A stretch of 64,000 nucleotides of DNA from Blastochloris viridis (GCF_001402875.1 NZ_CP012946.1:2148001-2212000); one strand, 5' to 3'; numbered from the stretch's first letter, positions 36,019-44,929 are shown. Notes: generated by a model from the letters alone, not told the origin. Made by a program: numbers and translations.

Positions 36019-36888
36019 ATGCCGCACATTGACCGCGCTTCAGCCAAAATCAATCTGACGTTGCACGTCACCGGCCGCCGGGTGGACGGTTGGCACCGGC
36101 TCGAAAGCCTCGTGGTGTTCGCCGGCGCCGCCGACGCGCTGACGCTGGACCCCGGCCCCGCGCTGGCGCTGACGGTCGCGGGACCGACTGCCGCCGCCGC
36201 CGGACCCGACGACGACAATCTGGTGGCGAAGGCCGCCCGCGCCCTCGCCGCGCGGGTGCCGGGCCTGATCCTGGGCCGGTTCGTGCTGGTGAAGCGGCTG
36301 CCGGTGGCGGCCGGCCTCGGCGGCGGCTCGGCCGACGCCGCAGCGGCGCTGCGCCTGCTGGCGCGGGCCAACGGCCTCCCCCCGGACGATGCTCGCCTCT
36401 ATGAAGCGGCGTGCGCGACCGGCGCCGATGTTCCGGTCTGCCTCGCCTCGCGGTCGCGGATGATGCGCGGCACCGGCCACGAGCTCGGGCCGCTGCTCGG
36501 GCTGCCGGCGCTGCCGGCAGTGCTGGTCAACCCGCGGGTGCCGGTGCCGACGGTGGCGGTGTTCAAGGCGCTCGCCATCGCGCCGGGCACCGACATCGCC
36601 TCGAGCCACCCGGCCGACGACCGCATCCCGACCGAGCGCGAGGCGCTGATCGCGCAACTGGCCGACCTTCGCAACGATCTCGAGCCGCCGGCGCGGGCGA
36701 TGGCGCCCGAGATCGACGCCGTGATCGCGGCGCTGGCCGCCACCGCCGGCGCCAGATTGGTGCGAATGTCGGGCTCGGGCGCCACCGTGTTCGGGCTCTA
36801 CGCCACGCCGCGCGACGCGCTCAAGGCGGCAACCGCGCTGCGCCGCGCCCATCCCGGCTGGTGGGTGCGGGCGACCATGCTGCGGTAA
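36019..36888 (+). CDS. ispE: 4-(cytidine 5'-diphospho)-2-C-methyl-D-erythritol kinase
   Basis: This GHMP kinase has the N-terminal ASAKINLTLHVTGRRVDGWH, the ATP loop KRLPVAAGLGGGSADAAAAL, and the C-terminal RMSGSGATVFGLY. It is the ATP-dependent kinase of the MEP isoprenoid pathway, needed for carotenoids and the phytyl tail of bacteriochlorophyll in a phototroph. The length of 289 residues is normal. It is divergent to the TPR gene across a 143-bp gap. Confidence 0.95.
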   Translation: MPHIDRASAKINLTLHVTGRRVDGWHRLESLVVFAGAADALTLDPGPALALTVAGPTAAAAGPDDDNLVAKAARALAARVPGLILGRFVLVKRLPVAAGLGGGSADAAAALRLLARANGLPPDDARLYEAACATGADVPVCLASRSRMMRGTGHELGPLLGLPALPAVLVNPRVPVPTVAVFKALAIAPGTDIASSHPADDRIPTEREALIAQLADLRNDLEPPARAMAPEIDAVIAALAATAGARLVRMSGSGATVFGLYATPRDALKAATALRRAHPGWWVRATMLR

Positions 36889-37010
36889 CGGCAAATCGAC
36901 GCCCGCTTGCCCCGCACCGTCGCTATTCCGTTCGGAAGCTGCTGACAGCGCTCTCGGCATGGATGTAGGCTTGGCTCAGGTCTGGGAGACCAGGTCCGGG
37001 AGAGTTGTCG

Positions 37011-37271
37011 ATGCGAACGATCATGGTGGCGGCGGCAGTGCTGGTGCTGGGTGGAACGGCCTGCCTGGCCGAGGAAGAGGAAATCCGCGACCGTTACCTG
37101 CTGGTGATGCAGGAGCGCGGCGGGCTGGCGCCCGGTACCCGGCCGGCCTGCTTTGCCGCCTGGAAAACGCAAGTCACCGAAGCCTATTTCAAGTCCTGTC
37201 CGTGGGACGCCCCGCGCCGCGCCAGACCGCGAGCGGCGGAAAGCTGGGATATCTTCGACTGGCGCTGGTGA
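37011..37271 (+). CDS. Small secreted hypothetical protein
   Basis: The 86-residue product has a signal peptide (MRTIMVAAAVLVLGGTACLA, cut near LAE) and a short charged mature part with two Cys (PACFAAW and KSCPWD). GGGAGAG is 7 nt upstream of ATG 37011. No family recognised. It is followed 14 bp downstream by the MmcQ-like gene; the two may share a transcript. Confidence 0.5.
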   Translation: MRTIMVAAAVLVLGGTACLAEEEEIRDRYLLVMQERGGLAPGTRPACFAAWKTQVTEAYFKSCPWDAPRRARPRAAESWDIFDWRW

Positions 37272-37285
37272 CATCGGAGGCCGCC

Positions 37286-37624
37286 GTGACACCACAAGAT
37301 GTCCGCCGCATCGCCCTCGCCCTACCGGAAGCGATCGAGAGCCAGCATCTGGGCCGCCCTGAATTCCGCTCCGGCGGCAAAACCTTCGCCACGCTGCCCG
37401 ACGAGCAGCGGGTGGTGCTGAGGCTGCACCATGCCCAGCAGGAGCGGCTGGTGCGCATCGACCCCGCCCGCTTCGCGCCGGCCACCGGCGGCTTTGGCCA
37501 ACTCGGCTGGACCTCGCTGTCGCTCGCCGGTGCCGACGAGGCGGCGCTGCAGGAAGCGCTGAAGATGGCCTGGCGCAACGTCGCGCCGAAGAGTGCGATC
37601 TTCCGGCTCCGCGCCAGCGTTTGA
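37286..37624 (+). CDS. MmcQ/YjbR family DNA-binding-like protein
   Basis: The 112-residue protein matches MmcQ/YjbR proteins in TPQDVRRIALALPEAIESQHLGRPEFR, FATLPDEQRVVLRL and RLVRIDPARF, followed by WTSLSLAGADEAALQEALKMAWRNVAPK. The fold is CyaY-like and may bind DNA, but cellular function is not settled. GTG 37286 has GGAGG 5 nt upstream and fits family starts; GTG 37268, overlapping the previous stop, is less likely. Confidence 0.8.
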   Translation: MTPQDVRRIALALPEAIESQHLGRPEFRSGGKTFATLPDEQRVVLRLHHAQQERLVRIDPARFAPATGGFGQLGWTSLSLAGADEAALQEALKMAWRNVAPKSAIFRLRASV

Positions 37625-37637
37625 TCCCAGCGGCCTC

Positions 37638-37673
37638 AGAGCATTTTCCGCACAAGTGGGTTCCGGTTGTGCG
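37638..37673. repeat. Dispersed AGAGCATTTTCCGCA-type repeat, short copy
   Basis: The sequence AGAGCATTTTCCGCA, then AAGTGGGTTCCGGTTGTGCG, matches the repeat at 50084-50131 and is a common intergenic element of Rhizobiales genomes. This copy lacks the second arm that closes the hairpin. Confidence 0.6.
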
Positions 37674-37840
37674 CTCGCTGTCGCGGTTCCCGCGGGATGA
37701 GGCGAGCTGGCGTTGGTGGAAGCTCAAGCTCAAAGGCCGCGGGGATCAGAGACCGCCAACACACCGGTTCGACCGCCGTAAAAACGCCAATGGCCGGGAC
37801 GATGCCCGGCCATGACGAGATTGCGATCGCGTGACGCCCG

Positions 37841-39541
37841 TCAGTGCGCCTTCACCAGCGGCTCGTTCTCCGGCAGCTGCTGGGTGCCACCGCCGCAGGC
37901 CATGATCTTTTCGGCCGGCGGCACCGCGATGTCTTCCATCTGCTCGGTCGAGCCACCGCAGGCGCGCATCTCGGCCACCGCAGCCGCGGTGGTGGAGCTC
38001 GCCTGGTCCTGCTTGCGCTTGGGCGCGCTCTTCCAGTCGGCCGACTGCTGGGCGATCGGCGCGTCCGCCAGCTTGCGCGACTTGTCGAAGTCGAACTTGA
38101 GGAACTTCTTGGACAGCGGGCCCCAATAGCCGCGCTTGCCGAGGTCGTAGAACTTGCGCTCGAACGCGCTCTTGAGGAACGCCTTGAGGCAGCCGACCAG
38201 ATAGCTGCGACGCAGCGGGTCGCGCTCCCACATGTAGCCGAACAGCGCCTTGTTCATGTAGAACCGGCGGTAGTTCTTCATCACCAGATCGAGCAGTTCG
38301 GCACGGTCCAGCGCCTTCGACCGCATGATCGGCGTGACGAAGTTGTACTTCTCGAAGTCGAACACCTCGACCTTGTCGCCCATCTCCTTGAACAGATCGG
38401 AGAACGGCCAGGGCGTGTACATTGACCAGTTGGCAAGGTCCGGGTTCCAGTCCCGAACCATGCGGTAGGTCTCCTCCAGCGTCTCGGCCGTCTCGTTCTC
38501 CAGCCCGACGATGAACTGGGCCTCGGTGACGATGCCGGCATTGCGCAGCAGATCGATCGCCCGCTTGTTCTGGCCGACCGTGGTTTCCTTGTTGAAGATG
38601 TCGAGATTGAGCTGGGCGGCGGCTTCGGTGCCGAGCGAGATGTGGACGAGGCCGGCCTTGCGATAGAACGGCAGCAACTCCTCGTCGCGCATGACGTCGG
38701 TGACGCGGGTGTTGATGCCCCACTGGACCGGCAGGTTGCGCCGGATCATCTCCTCGCAGAACTCAATGAACTTCTTGCGATTGATGGTGGGTTCTTCGTC
38801 CGCCAGGATGAAGAAGCCGACCTTGTACTTGGTGACCAGCTCCTCGATCTCGTCGACCACCTTCTTGGGGTCGCGGACGCGATAATCGCGCCAGAATTTC
38901 CACTGCGAGCAGAAGCTGCAGGTGAACGGGCAGCCGCGGGCGAGGTTGGGGGTGGCGACGCGGGTGCCGGTCGGGATGTAGATGTATTTTTCCCAGTCCA
39001 GAATGCCCCAGTCGGCGACGATGGAATCGACGTCGCGGATCGGCGGCTCGGCCTGGGTCGCGATGACCTTGGAACCCTCGGAATAGGCGATGCCGGCGAC
39101 CTGGCCGCGGCAATCGGGCCAGCGCTTTTCGTCGACCGCGCGGGCGAGGTTCAGCATCACCGCCTCACCCTCGCCGCGCACCACCGCGTCGATCCAGGGC
39201 GCCTCGAACAGCACCTGCTGGTACATGAAGGTGCCGTGGATGCCGCCGAGCACGGTGACGACGTTGGGATGCACTTCCTTGGCGATCTGCAGCACCCGCT
39301 CGGCCTTGTAGATGGCGGGGGTGATCGCGGTGGTGCCGACGATATCCGGCTTCTCCTTGGCGAGCTCGGCGCGCAGCTCGTCCTCCGACAGATCGTCGGT
39401 CATCGCGTCGATGAAGCGGATGTCGCTGTAGCCGCCGGCCTTCAGGTATCCGGCGAGATAGGCGACCCACGCCGGCGACCATTTGCCGGCAATCTCGGCG
39501 CCGCCGGAGTGATAGTTGGGATGGACGAGCACGATCCGCAT
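37841..39541 (-). CDS. bchE: Anaerobic Mg-protoporphyrin IX monomethyl ester (oxidative) cyclase, B12-binding radical SAM protein
   Basis: The 566-residue protein begins [19 protein letters not shown], has a B12-binding domain (~1-140; [11 protein letters not shown]), then the radical-SAM CxxxCxxC motif (C204, C208, C211 in [20 protein letters not shown]), and family blocks [27 protein letters not shown] and [16 protein letters not shown], all as in purple-bacterial BchE. It closes ring E of bacteriochlorophyll without O2, using a cobalamin-dependent hydroxylation. The tail carries two ACGG motifs ([18 protein letters not shown]) seen in some BchE. Its promoter region is shared with cobU, whose product serves B12 supply. 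Confidence 0.95.
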   Translation of the reverse strand: MRIVLVHPNYHSGGAEIAGKWSPAWVAYLAGYLKAGGYSDIRFIDAMTDDLSEDELRAELAKEKPDIVGTTAITPAIYKAERVLQIAKEVHPNVVTVLGGIHGTFMYQQVLFEAPWIDAVVRGEGEAVMLNLARAVDEKRWPDCRGQVAGIAYSEGSKVIATQAEPPIRDVDSIVADWGILDWEKYIYIPTGTRVATPNLARGCPFTCSFCSQWKFWRDYRVRDPKKVVDEIEELVTKYKVGFFILADEEPTINRKKFIEFCEEMIRRNLPVQWGINTRVTDVMRDEELLPFYRKAGLVHISLGTEAAAQLNLDIFNKETTVGQNKRAIDLLRNAGIVTEAQFIVGLENETAETLEETYRMVRDWNPDLANWSMYTPWPFSDLFKEMGDKVEVFDFEKYNFVTPIMRSKALDRAELLDLVMKNYRRFYMNKALFGYMWERDPLRRSYLVGCLKAFLKSAFERKFYDLGKRGYWGPLSKKFLKFDFDKSRKLADAPIAQQSADWKSAPKRKQDQASSTTAAAVAEMRACGGSTEQMEDIAVPPAEKIMACGGGTQQLPENEPLVKAH

Positions 39542-39621
39542 GCGAGCCTCCGCGGGGGCGATACCCCATACCGGCCCCCGGCCATTTCGGCGCTGGGGCG
39601 GGAGTGCTTTTTGACCGGGCG

Positions 39622-39650
39622 TTGGTATGTGCGCGGCAAACGGGTGTCAA
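39622..39650 (-). promoter_or_regulatory. Putative sigma-70 promoter of bchE
   Basis: On the minus strand TTGACA (39645-39650) is separated by 17 bp from TACCAA (39622-39627), 81 bp before the bchE ATG. The -35 is perfect and the -10 weak, as expected of regulated photosynthesis promoters. Confidence 0.6.
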
Positions 39651-39698
39651 CATCGCTTTCCATAGCTGCCGCCGCATCCGTGTCACGTCGGATGGACA
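39645..39698. promoter_or_regulatory. PpsR/CrtJ operator pair upstream of bchE
   Basis: TGT-N12-ACA, the exact PpsR/CrtJ consensus, lies at 39681-39698, about 140 bp upstream of bchE and just ahead of the -35. A second, imperfect copy TGT-N12-CCA at 39645-39662 overlaps the -35 (TGTCAA is the -35 complement). PpsR is known to bind such tandem sites and repress photosynthesis genes under oxygen. Confidence 0.6.
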
Positions 39699-39883
39699 AT
39701 TGGTCGCTTGAGCGGCGCCGCTGGCCGGGTACCGTCACCGCCTGCGCCCGTCAGCGCGCCCGTCCGGGCCGCCCCCTTGCCGAGTGCCCGGCAGAAATGC
39801 CTTTTCCCGCCAGGAATTCTGGGCCAAAGGCGGGGTCGCGACGCGGCCACCCGCCACGCGACCGTCAACGAGCAAGGCGAACG

Positions 39884-40402
39884 ATGGGTCACCTGACGTT
39901 CCTCACCGGCCCCACCCGCAGCGGCAAGAGCCGGCGAGCCGTCGAGATTGCCGGCGGCTGGGGCGATGACGTCGCCTTCGTCGCGACCTATCCGGTCGAC
40001 CCCGGCGATGCCGAGATGGTCGAGCGGGTGCGCCGCCATCAGGCCGAGCGGCCGCCGTCGTGGCGCACGCTGGAAGCGCCCGAGCGCGTCGCCGACGCCC
40101 TTTGCGCGCTCGACCCCGCCCCGGCCGGCGCCCTGATCGACAGCGTGGTGCTGTGGACGGCGACGCGGTTCGAGCGGCCAGACGCGGAGATCGTCGCGGC
40201 GTGGGAGGCCGAGCTGGCGGGGCTGAAGGCGGCGCCGTTCCCCTCGGTCCTGGTCGGCGACGAAATCGGCTGGAGCCCGGTGCCGATGGACGCGTCGCTG
40301 CGCCGCTTTCGCGATCTGGTCGGCATTCTCGGCCAGCGCGCCGCCGCCGCCGCCGATGAGGCGTGGCTGATCGTGGCCGGCTGCCCGGTTAAGCTGAAAT
40401 GA
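39884..40402 (+). CDS. cobU: Bifunctional adenosylcobinamide kinase / adenosylcobinamide-phosphate guanylyltransferase
   Basis: The 172-residue protein has the CobU P-loop GPTRSGKSRRA and the guanylylated-His region VRRHQAERPPSWRTLEAP. The VGDEIGWSPVP motif stands where family members usually read SNEVG-x-G-[IL]-VP, a mild variant. CobU phosphorylates and then guanylylates adenosylcobinamide to form AdoCbi-GDP, the CobS substrate. The start ATG 39884 was chosen from homology; the open frame runs far upstream through the bchE antisense. First of cobU-cobS-cobC-cobQ, divergent from bchE. Confidence 0.9.
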   Translation: MGHLTFLTGPTRSGKSRRAVEIAGGWGDDVAFVATYPVDPGDAEMVERVRRHQAERPPSWRTLEAPERVADALCALDPAPAGALIDSVVLWTATRFERPDAEIVAAWEAELAGLKAAPFPSVLVGDEIGWSPVPMDASLRRFRDLVGILGQRAAAAADEAWLIVAGCPVKLK

Positions 40403-40436
40403 TGCACGTCCTGTCGTTACGCCGCCGGCCGCCCAT

Positions 40437-40542
40437 GCCCTCTCCCCTTGCGGGAGCTGGCGCCCGCGCTTTGCTCGGGCGTGTTTGCATCACCTCTCAC
40501 CCGGCCCGGATTTCGCGTCGTTCAATCCTCGCCGCCCTCTCC
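40437..40542. repeat. CCCTCTCC-type dispersed palindromic element, copy 1
   Basis: Between cobU and cobS, blocks GCCCTCTCCCCTTGCGGGAG, CTCACCCGG, and CGCCCTCTCC match the element at 47132-47283 in order. This is a mosaic intergenic repeat of the kind common in Bradyrhizobium relatives. It inserts into the cob operon without breaking a gene. Confidence 0.6.
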
Positions 40543-40567
40543 GTCGGAAAGGAGCGCGTCCGTCATC

Positions 40568-41353
40568 ATGCTGCGTGAGTCCGGTTCGTTTCCGTCTCCT
40601 GGGCTCATCGCCCGCGAGCGCCGCGCCGTCCTGGCGGCGGTGATCTATTTCACCCGCATCCCCCTGCCCCGGCTGCCCGCGCTCGCGGCCGAGGACTGGC
40701 AGCGCGCCACCACCTACTGGCCGCTGATCGGGCTCGGCGTCGGCATCGTGACGGCGGCGGTCTATGTTCTGGCGTCGCTGGGCCTGCCGGCGCCGGTTTG
40801 CGCCGGCTTGGCCCTGGCCGCGGGCGTCATCCTCACCGGCGCCCAGCACGAGGACGGCTTCATCGACGTCTGCGATGGTCTGGGCGCCGCCACCAAGGAG
40901 CGGATGCTGGAGATCATGCGCGACTCGCGCATCGGCGCGTTCGGCGCCATCGGCATCGTGCTGATGCTCGGGTTGAAGTGGCAGGCCCTGGCAGCGATGC
41001 CGTTCGAGGTGGTGCCGTTTGCGCTCGTCGCCGGCCACGCCTTCAGCCGCACCCTCGGCGCCGCGGTGATGGCGGTGCTGAGCTATGCCCGCACCGACGA
41101 GAGCCGCGCCAAGCCGATGGTGAGCGACCTCGGCGGCGACCGGCTGGGGCTGGTGATCGCGCTCGGCATCGTGCCGCTGGTGCTGCTGCCAGGGGCGGCG
41201 ATCCTGCCAGCGGCGATGGCCGGGGCGGCGATGTGGACGGCGTGCGTCGCCTCATTCCGCAGCCGCCTCGACGGCTATACCGGCGATTGCCTGGGCGCCA
41301 CCCAGCAGCTTTGCGAGCTGGCGATCCTGCTTTCGGTGCTGGCCGCGGTGTGA
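40568..41353 (+). CDS. cobS: Adenosylcobinamide-GDP ribazoletransferase (cobalamin-5'-phosphate synthase)
   Basis: This polytopic inner-membrane protein (261 residues, ~6 hydrophobic segments) has the catalytic motif AQHEDGFIDVCDGLGAATKERMLEIMRDSRIGAFG of CobS (shown broken here: AQHEDGFID, DGLGAATKERML, RDSRIGAFG). It joins AdoCbi-GDP and alpha-ribazole phosphate. The C-terminus has DGYTGDCLGA as in CobS. ATG 40568 was chosen; AAAGGAG lies ~13 nt upstream. Its TGA overlaps the cobC ATG by 1 bp. Confidence 0.9.
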   Translation: MLRESGSFPSPGLIARERRAVLAAVIYFTRIPLPRLPALAAEDWQRATTYWPLIGLGVGIVTAAVYVLASLGLPAPVCAGLALAAGVILTGAQHEDGFIDVCDGLGAATKERMLEIMRDSRIGAFGAIGIVLMLGLKWQALAAMPFEVVPFALVAGHAFSRTLGAAVMAVLSYARTDESRAKPMVSDLGGDRLGLVIALGIVPLVLLPGAAILPAAMAGAAMWTACVASFRSRLDGYTGDCLGATQQLCELAILLSVLAAV

Positions 41354-41895
41354 TGCTGATCCTGGTGCGCCATACCCACGTCGCCGGGGCCAACGGCCTG
41401 TGCTACGGCCGCCACGAGGTCGAATTGGCCGCGAGCTTCGCTGACGAAGCGGAGGCGGTGCGCGCGGCACTGCCGGCGATCGACGCTGTCTATACCAGCC
41501 CGGCCGAGCGCTGCCGCGCGTTGGCGAACCGGCTCGGCCATGGCGCGATCATCGACCCGCGCCTGCACGAGCTCGACTTCGGCCGGTGGGAGGGCAAGCG
41601 CTGGGACGAGATTTCCCGCGCCGACCTCGACGCCTGGGGCGCCGACTTCGTGACCGGCTCGCCGCCCGGCGGCGAATCCCTCACCGCGCTGGCCGCCCGC
41701 GCCAACGCCTTCGCCACCGAAATAACCTTACGTCATGCCAACAACGTGGTGGTTGCCGTCACCCATGGCGGCGTCATCCGCGCCTTGGTGGCACGCGACC
41801 GCGGCCTTGCCCTGGCCGAGGCGTTCACGGTCGAGGCGCCGCCCGGCAGCGTCCATATCCTCACCAAGCTTGCCCCGGCCGGCCCGGTTTCGTAG
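41353..41895 (+). CDS. cobC: Alpha-ribazole phosphatase-like histidine phosphatase (CobC)
   Basis: The 180-residue branch-1 histidine phosphatase has LVRHTHVAG (RHG variant with Thr), LHELDFGRWEGKRWDEI and VTHGGVIRALVA. Position between cobS and cobQ supports dephosphorylation of alpha-ribazole-5'-phosphate or adenosylcobalamin-5'-phosphate. The 1-bp overlap TGATG with cobS argues for coupled translation. Without the operon the substrate could not be assigned. Confidence 0.82.
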   Translation: MLILVRHTHVAGANGLCYGRHEVELAASFADEAEAVRAALPAIDAVYTSPAERCRALANRLGHGAIIDPRLHELDFGRWEGKRWDEISRADLDAWGADFVTGSPPGGESLTALAARANAFATEITLRHANNVVVAVTHGGVIRALVARDRGLALAEAFTVEAPPGSVHILTKLAPAGPVS

Positions 41896-41928
41896 CAAGC
41901 ACCACACCTTTTCAGCCGAGTTCGCCGC

Positions 41929-43488
41929 GTGACCCAGTCCCTCGCCGACGTCGTCTTCACCCCCGCCCCCGCCGACCTGCCCAAGCGCGCCCGGACCTTG
42001 ATGATCCAGGGCACGGCCTCAGACGTCGGCAAAAGCATGGTGGTGGCGGCGCTGTGCCGCGCCTACACCCGCCGCGGCCTCAAGGTGCTGCCCTACAAGG
42101 CGCAGAACATGAGCAACAACGCCGCGGTGGCCGTCGACAGCGACCTGCCGCCGGGGCCGGACGGCGAGATCGTCCGCGGCGAGATCGGGCGGGCCCAGGC
42201 GCTGCAGGCCCGCGCCTGCAAGGCGCCGCCCTCGATCCACATGAACCCGGTGCTGCTGAAGCCGCAGACCGACATCGGTTCGCAAGTGGTGCTGCGCGGC
42301 CGGGTGCTCGGCAATTGTCCGGCGCGGATCTATCACAAGATGCGCCACGCCTTGATGCCGGCGGTGCTCGACAGTCTGCGGCGGCTGCAGGCCGAAGCCG
42401 ACCTCGTCATCGTCGAGGGTGCCGGCTCCGGCGCCGAGGTTTACCTGCGCTCAAGCGACATCACCAACATGCGGCTGGCCGAGTCGGCCGAGCTGCCGGT
42501 GGTGATCCTGTCGGACATCGACCGCGGCGGCACCATGGCCGCCATTGTCGGCAGCCATGCCCTGCTCAGCGAGGCCGACCGGGCGCGGGTGGCGGGCTAC
42601 ATCGTCAACAAGTTCCGCGGCGATTTTTCGCTGTTCGAGCCGGGCTGCGTCACCATCACCGAGCATACCGGCTGGCCGTTCCTCGGCGTGATCCGCTGGT
42701 TCGACCGCGCCGACCGCCTGCCGGCCGAGGATTCGCTCGCGTTGGAGCGCCCGGCCGAGTTCGGCGGCCGCGGCCTCAACGTCGCGGTGCCCCGCCTCTC
42801 CCGCGTCGCCAATTTCGACGACCTCGACCCGCTCGCCGCCGAGCCGGGGGTGGCGGTGCGCTGGGTGCAGCCGGGCAACCCGATCCCGGCCGACACCGAC
42901 GTCGTGGTGCTGCCGGGCTCGAAAGCCACCCGCACCGACCTCGCGGTGCTGCGCAAGGAGGGCTGGGACATCGACATCCTTGCCCATGTCCGCCACGGCG
43001 GCCGGGTGGTCGGGCTGTGCGCCGGCTTCCAGATGCTGGGCAAGGTGGTGCGCGACCCGCTCGGTCTCGAAGGTCCGGCCGGAGAGACCGCGGGGCTCGG
43101 CCTGCTCGACATCGAGACCGAGATCACCACCGACAAGCGCCTGATCGACCTCGACGTCACCGACCGCGTCTCCGGCCAGCGCGTCACCGGCTACGAGATG
43201 CACATGGGCCGCACCACGGGGCCGGGCTTGGCGCGGCCGTGGCTGATGCTGGACGACGGCTCGGGCGCCCGGCCGGAAGGCGCGGTTTCGGCCGACGGCC
43301 GCGTGAGCGGCGCCTATGTCCACGGCCTGTTCGGCTCGGACGCCTTCCGCGCCCATTGGCTGACCACGGTGGGGGCGAATGCCTCCGCGCTCGACTTCGA
43401 GGCCCGCACCGAGGCGGCGCTGGACGCACTGGCCGACCATGTCGAGGCCAATCTCGACCTCGACGCCCTGCTCAAGCTGGCGCGGTAG
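41929..43488 (+). CDS. cobQ: Cobyric acid synthase
   Basis: The 519-residue glutamine amidotransferase has the N-terminal ATP site MIQGTASDVGKSMVVAALCRAY, PYKAQNMSNNA, the GATase-1 cysteine in GLCAGFQMLGKVV and the His of YEMHMG. It amidates four side chains of adenosylcobyrinic acid a,c-diamide. The start is GTG 41929, 31 bp after cobC; homology becomes strong from LMIQG, so a start ~24 residues in is possible. Last gene of the cob group. Confidence 0.94.
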   Translation: MTQSLADVVFTPAPADLPKRARTLMIQGTASDVGKSMVVAALCRAYTRRGLKVLPYKAQNMSNNAAVAVDSDLPPGPDGEIVRGEIGRAQALQARACKAPPSIHMNPVLLKPQTDIGSQVVLRGRVLGNCPARIYHKMRHALMPAVLDSLRRLQAEADLVIVEGAGSGAEVYLRSSDITNMRLAESAELPVVILSDIDRGGTMAAIVGSHALLSEADRARVAGYIVNKFRGDFSLFEPGCVTITEHTGWPFLGVIRWFDRADRLPAEDSLALERPAEFGGRGLNVAVPRLSRVANFDDLDPLAAEPGVAVRWVQPGNPIPADTDVVVLPGSKATRTDLAVLRKEGWDIDILAHVRHGGRVVGLCAGFQMLGKVVRDPLGLEGPAGETAGLGLLDIETEITTDKRLIDLDVTDRVSGQRVTGYEMHMGRTTGPGLARPWLMLDDGSGARPEGAVSADGRVSGAYVHGLFGSDAFRAHWLTTVGANASALDFEARTEAALDALADHVEANLDLDALLKLAR

Positions 43489-43999
43489 CGCCAGCGCACG
43501 GCGCAAGCGCGTTCCCCGCAAGAGCGGACACCGCGGCCTCCCGCCATCGGCATCCGGGGCCGTTGGTATAGCTCACACGGATTCCGGCTGATCGCGTCGT
43601 ATTGCTGGACCGCCGCGCCAAAAGCCCTTGCTCGGAACGAGATTTCCCGAAGGCCGGACAATGAAACGGCGGCCGGAGCGGCCGTTTTTCGTGTCGCCAC
43701 TGCCGGCACCATGCGGCCTGACCGACAAAGTCGCAGGCAAACCCCGACACAAACAAGTTTCATTTAAAATCATATTGGATCTAGCACAAGCTGATCTATA
43801 AATCGGCGTCAGCATCATTCCGCAAAGTCAACAAATTACCCCTCATAGTTTCGTTGGAGCGGTTGCAAAACCCTAAAAATTGCGAATGACATCATTCGCC
43901 TTGATTCGATCACATGATGATCGATTACGGGACACAGCTCTGTCCTCTTCGGTCGTTAGTCACCATGCCCGGACATAACGAGTAAAGGAGTTGTCCCGG
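43489..43999. other. 511-bp non-coding region after cobQ
   Basis: No protein gene is visible. It contains a terminator-like hairpin (43664-43689), and from about 43740 it becomes AT-rich (ATTTAAAATCATATTGG, AAATTACCCC), quite unlike its neighbours. The AT-rich part should hold the promoter of the gene at 44000, but I see no confident -35/-10. A tRNA-like stretch at 43559-43600 lacks a T-arm and was rejected. Confidence 0.4.
43664..43689 (+). terminator. Rho-independent terminator
   Basis: AAACGGC (43664-43670) pairs with GCCGTTT (43681-43687) around a GC-rich loop, and TTTTT (43685-43689) follows. It is 175 bp past cobQ. The distance leaves room for a short separate transcript ahead of it, or it simply ends the cob mRNA. 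Confidence 0.6.
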
Positions 44000-44632
44000 A
44001 TGGTAAAAGGCATTAGTCTGGCACTTGGGGTTATTACGTTCTGCTCTCTAATTGCCCCAGCTAACGCCAAACCCTACAAGACAAGCCGAAACGCTCACTC
44101 CTCTCACACCTACGTCGACAATCACTACAAACACGGTCGCTACTACTACGGACCGGGCGCCGGCCGCCGCGCCAATGCCAAGCCGGCGCGCCGCCACGTA
44201 TCGTCCGTCGCCGGCGGCTGGGCGTCGGGTGGCATGGCCGCCCGCAGCTGGACATCGGGTGGCATGGCTGGCCGCGGCTGGACAACGGGCGACCTCGTCG
44301 CCCGCGCCGAGCGCTACCTCGGCTCCAACCCCACCAACCAGCGCACGCTGTGGTGCTCCGACTTCATGAACCTCGTTGCCGCCGGTTCCGGCACCGGCTC
44401 GCGCCTCGCCAAGTCGTGGGCCAATTGGGGCCGGCCGTCGGCGGGCAGGCCCGGCGACGTCGTCGTGCTGTCCCGCAAGGGCGGCTACCACGTCGGCGTG
44501 GTCAAGGACTTCGACCGCGCCGGCAACCCGATCGTCATTTCCGGCAATTCCGGCGGCACCCGCGGCAACCGGATGGTTTCGATCAGCTCTTATTCCGCCG
44601 GGCGGGTGGTGTCCTACCGCGCCCCGAGCTGA
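44000..44632 (+). CDS. Secreted TIGR02594/CHAP-like (NlpC/P60-type) protein
   Basis: The 210-residue protein has a signal peptide (LALGVITFCSLIAPANA) and a domain with TLWCSDFMNLVAAGSGTG, RLAKSWANWGRP, GDVVVLSRKGGYHVGVVKDF and PIVISGNSGG. The Cys (WCSDF) and His (YHVGVV) fit a papain-like amidase/peptidase dyad as in TIGR02594 and CHAP cell-wall enzymes. Between them and the signal peptide lies a three-fold repeat of W-x-[ST]-G-x2-x-A/G-R units. ATG 44000 is preceded by AAAGGAG. Probably a peptidoglycan-acting enzyme, inferred. Confidence 0.78.
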   Translation: MVKGISLALGVITFCSLIAPANAKPYKTSRNAHSSHTYVDNHYKHGRYYYGPGAGRRANAKPARRHVSSVAGGWASGGMAARSWTSGGMAGRGWTTGDLVARAERYLGSNPTNQRTLWCSDFMNLVAAGSGTGSRLAKSWANWGRPSAGRPGDVVVLSRKGGYHVGVVKDFDRAGNPIVISGNSGGTRGNRMVSISSYSAGRVVSYRAPS

Positions 44633-44929
44633 CGCGCGATCCGACCCGAAGCAGACAGGACGGCCGCCCGGCGACGTTGCCGCGGCGGCCGTCGGCTCAC
44701 GCCAGCCACCAGATCGCGTTCGGCGACTTGGTCATCCTGGCTGGCCAGATGCACCGGCGGCCGGCGCCCGCATCGGCAAACGGCGACAACTGCCGCGGCT
44801 GCGCCAGCGGGCCAAATTGCCCCGGTGGATTGATCGCGCCGCGTCCTGCACCATGTCTCAGACCAGTCGTCCGCACGTCGTCCGAAAGGTCGATTGCCGA
44901 TTGGCCGGTTCCGGCCGACAAGAGGTGCG

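Noticed and set aside
39542..39883. Cobalamin riboswitch upstream of cobU
   Set aside because: A stretch AGTGCCCGGCAGAAATGCC loosely resembles the B12 box, but the other conserved riboswitch segments (GCCACTG, CGGGAAGGC-like) are absent.
41353..41895. Phosphoglycerate mutase annotation for the cobC gene
   Set aside because: Same superfamily, but the position inside cobU-cobS-cobQ with a 1-bp overlap favours alpha-ribazole phosphatase.
43559..43625. tRNA-like stretch (GTTGGTATAGCTCA ... GCGCCA)
   Set aside because: No T-arm, no matching acceptor stem and no sensible anticodon loop.
43905..43925. FNR/FixK-like box (TTGATTCGATCAC)
   Set aside because: Spacing is 3 nt instead of 4 and the second half is imperfect.
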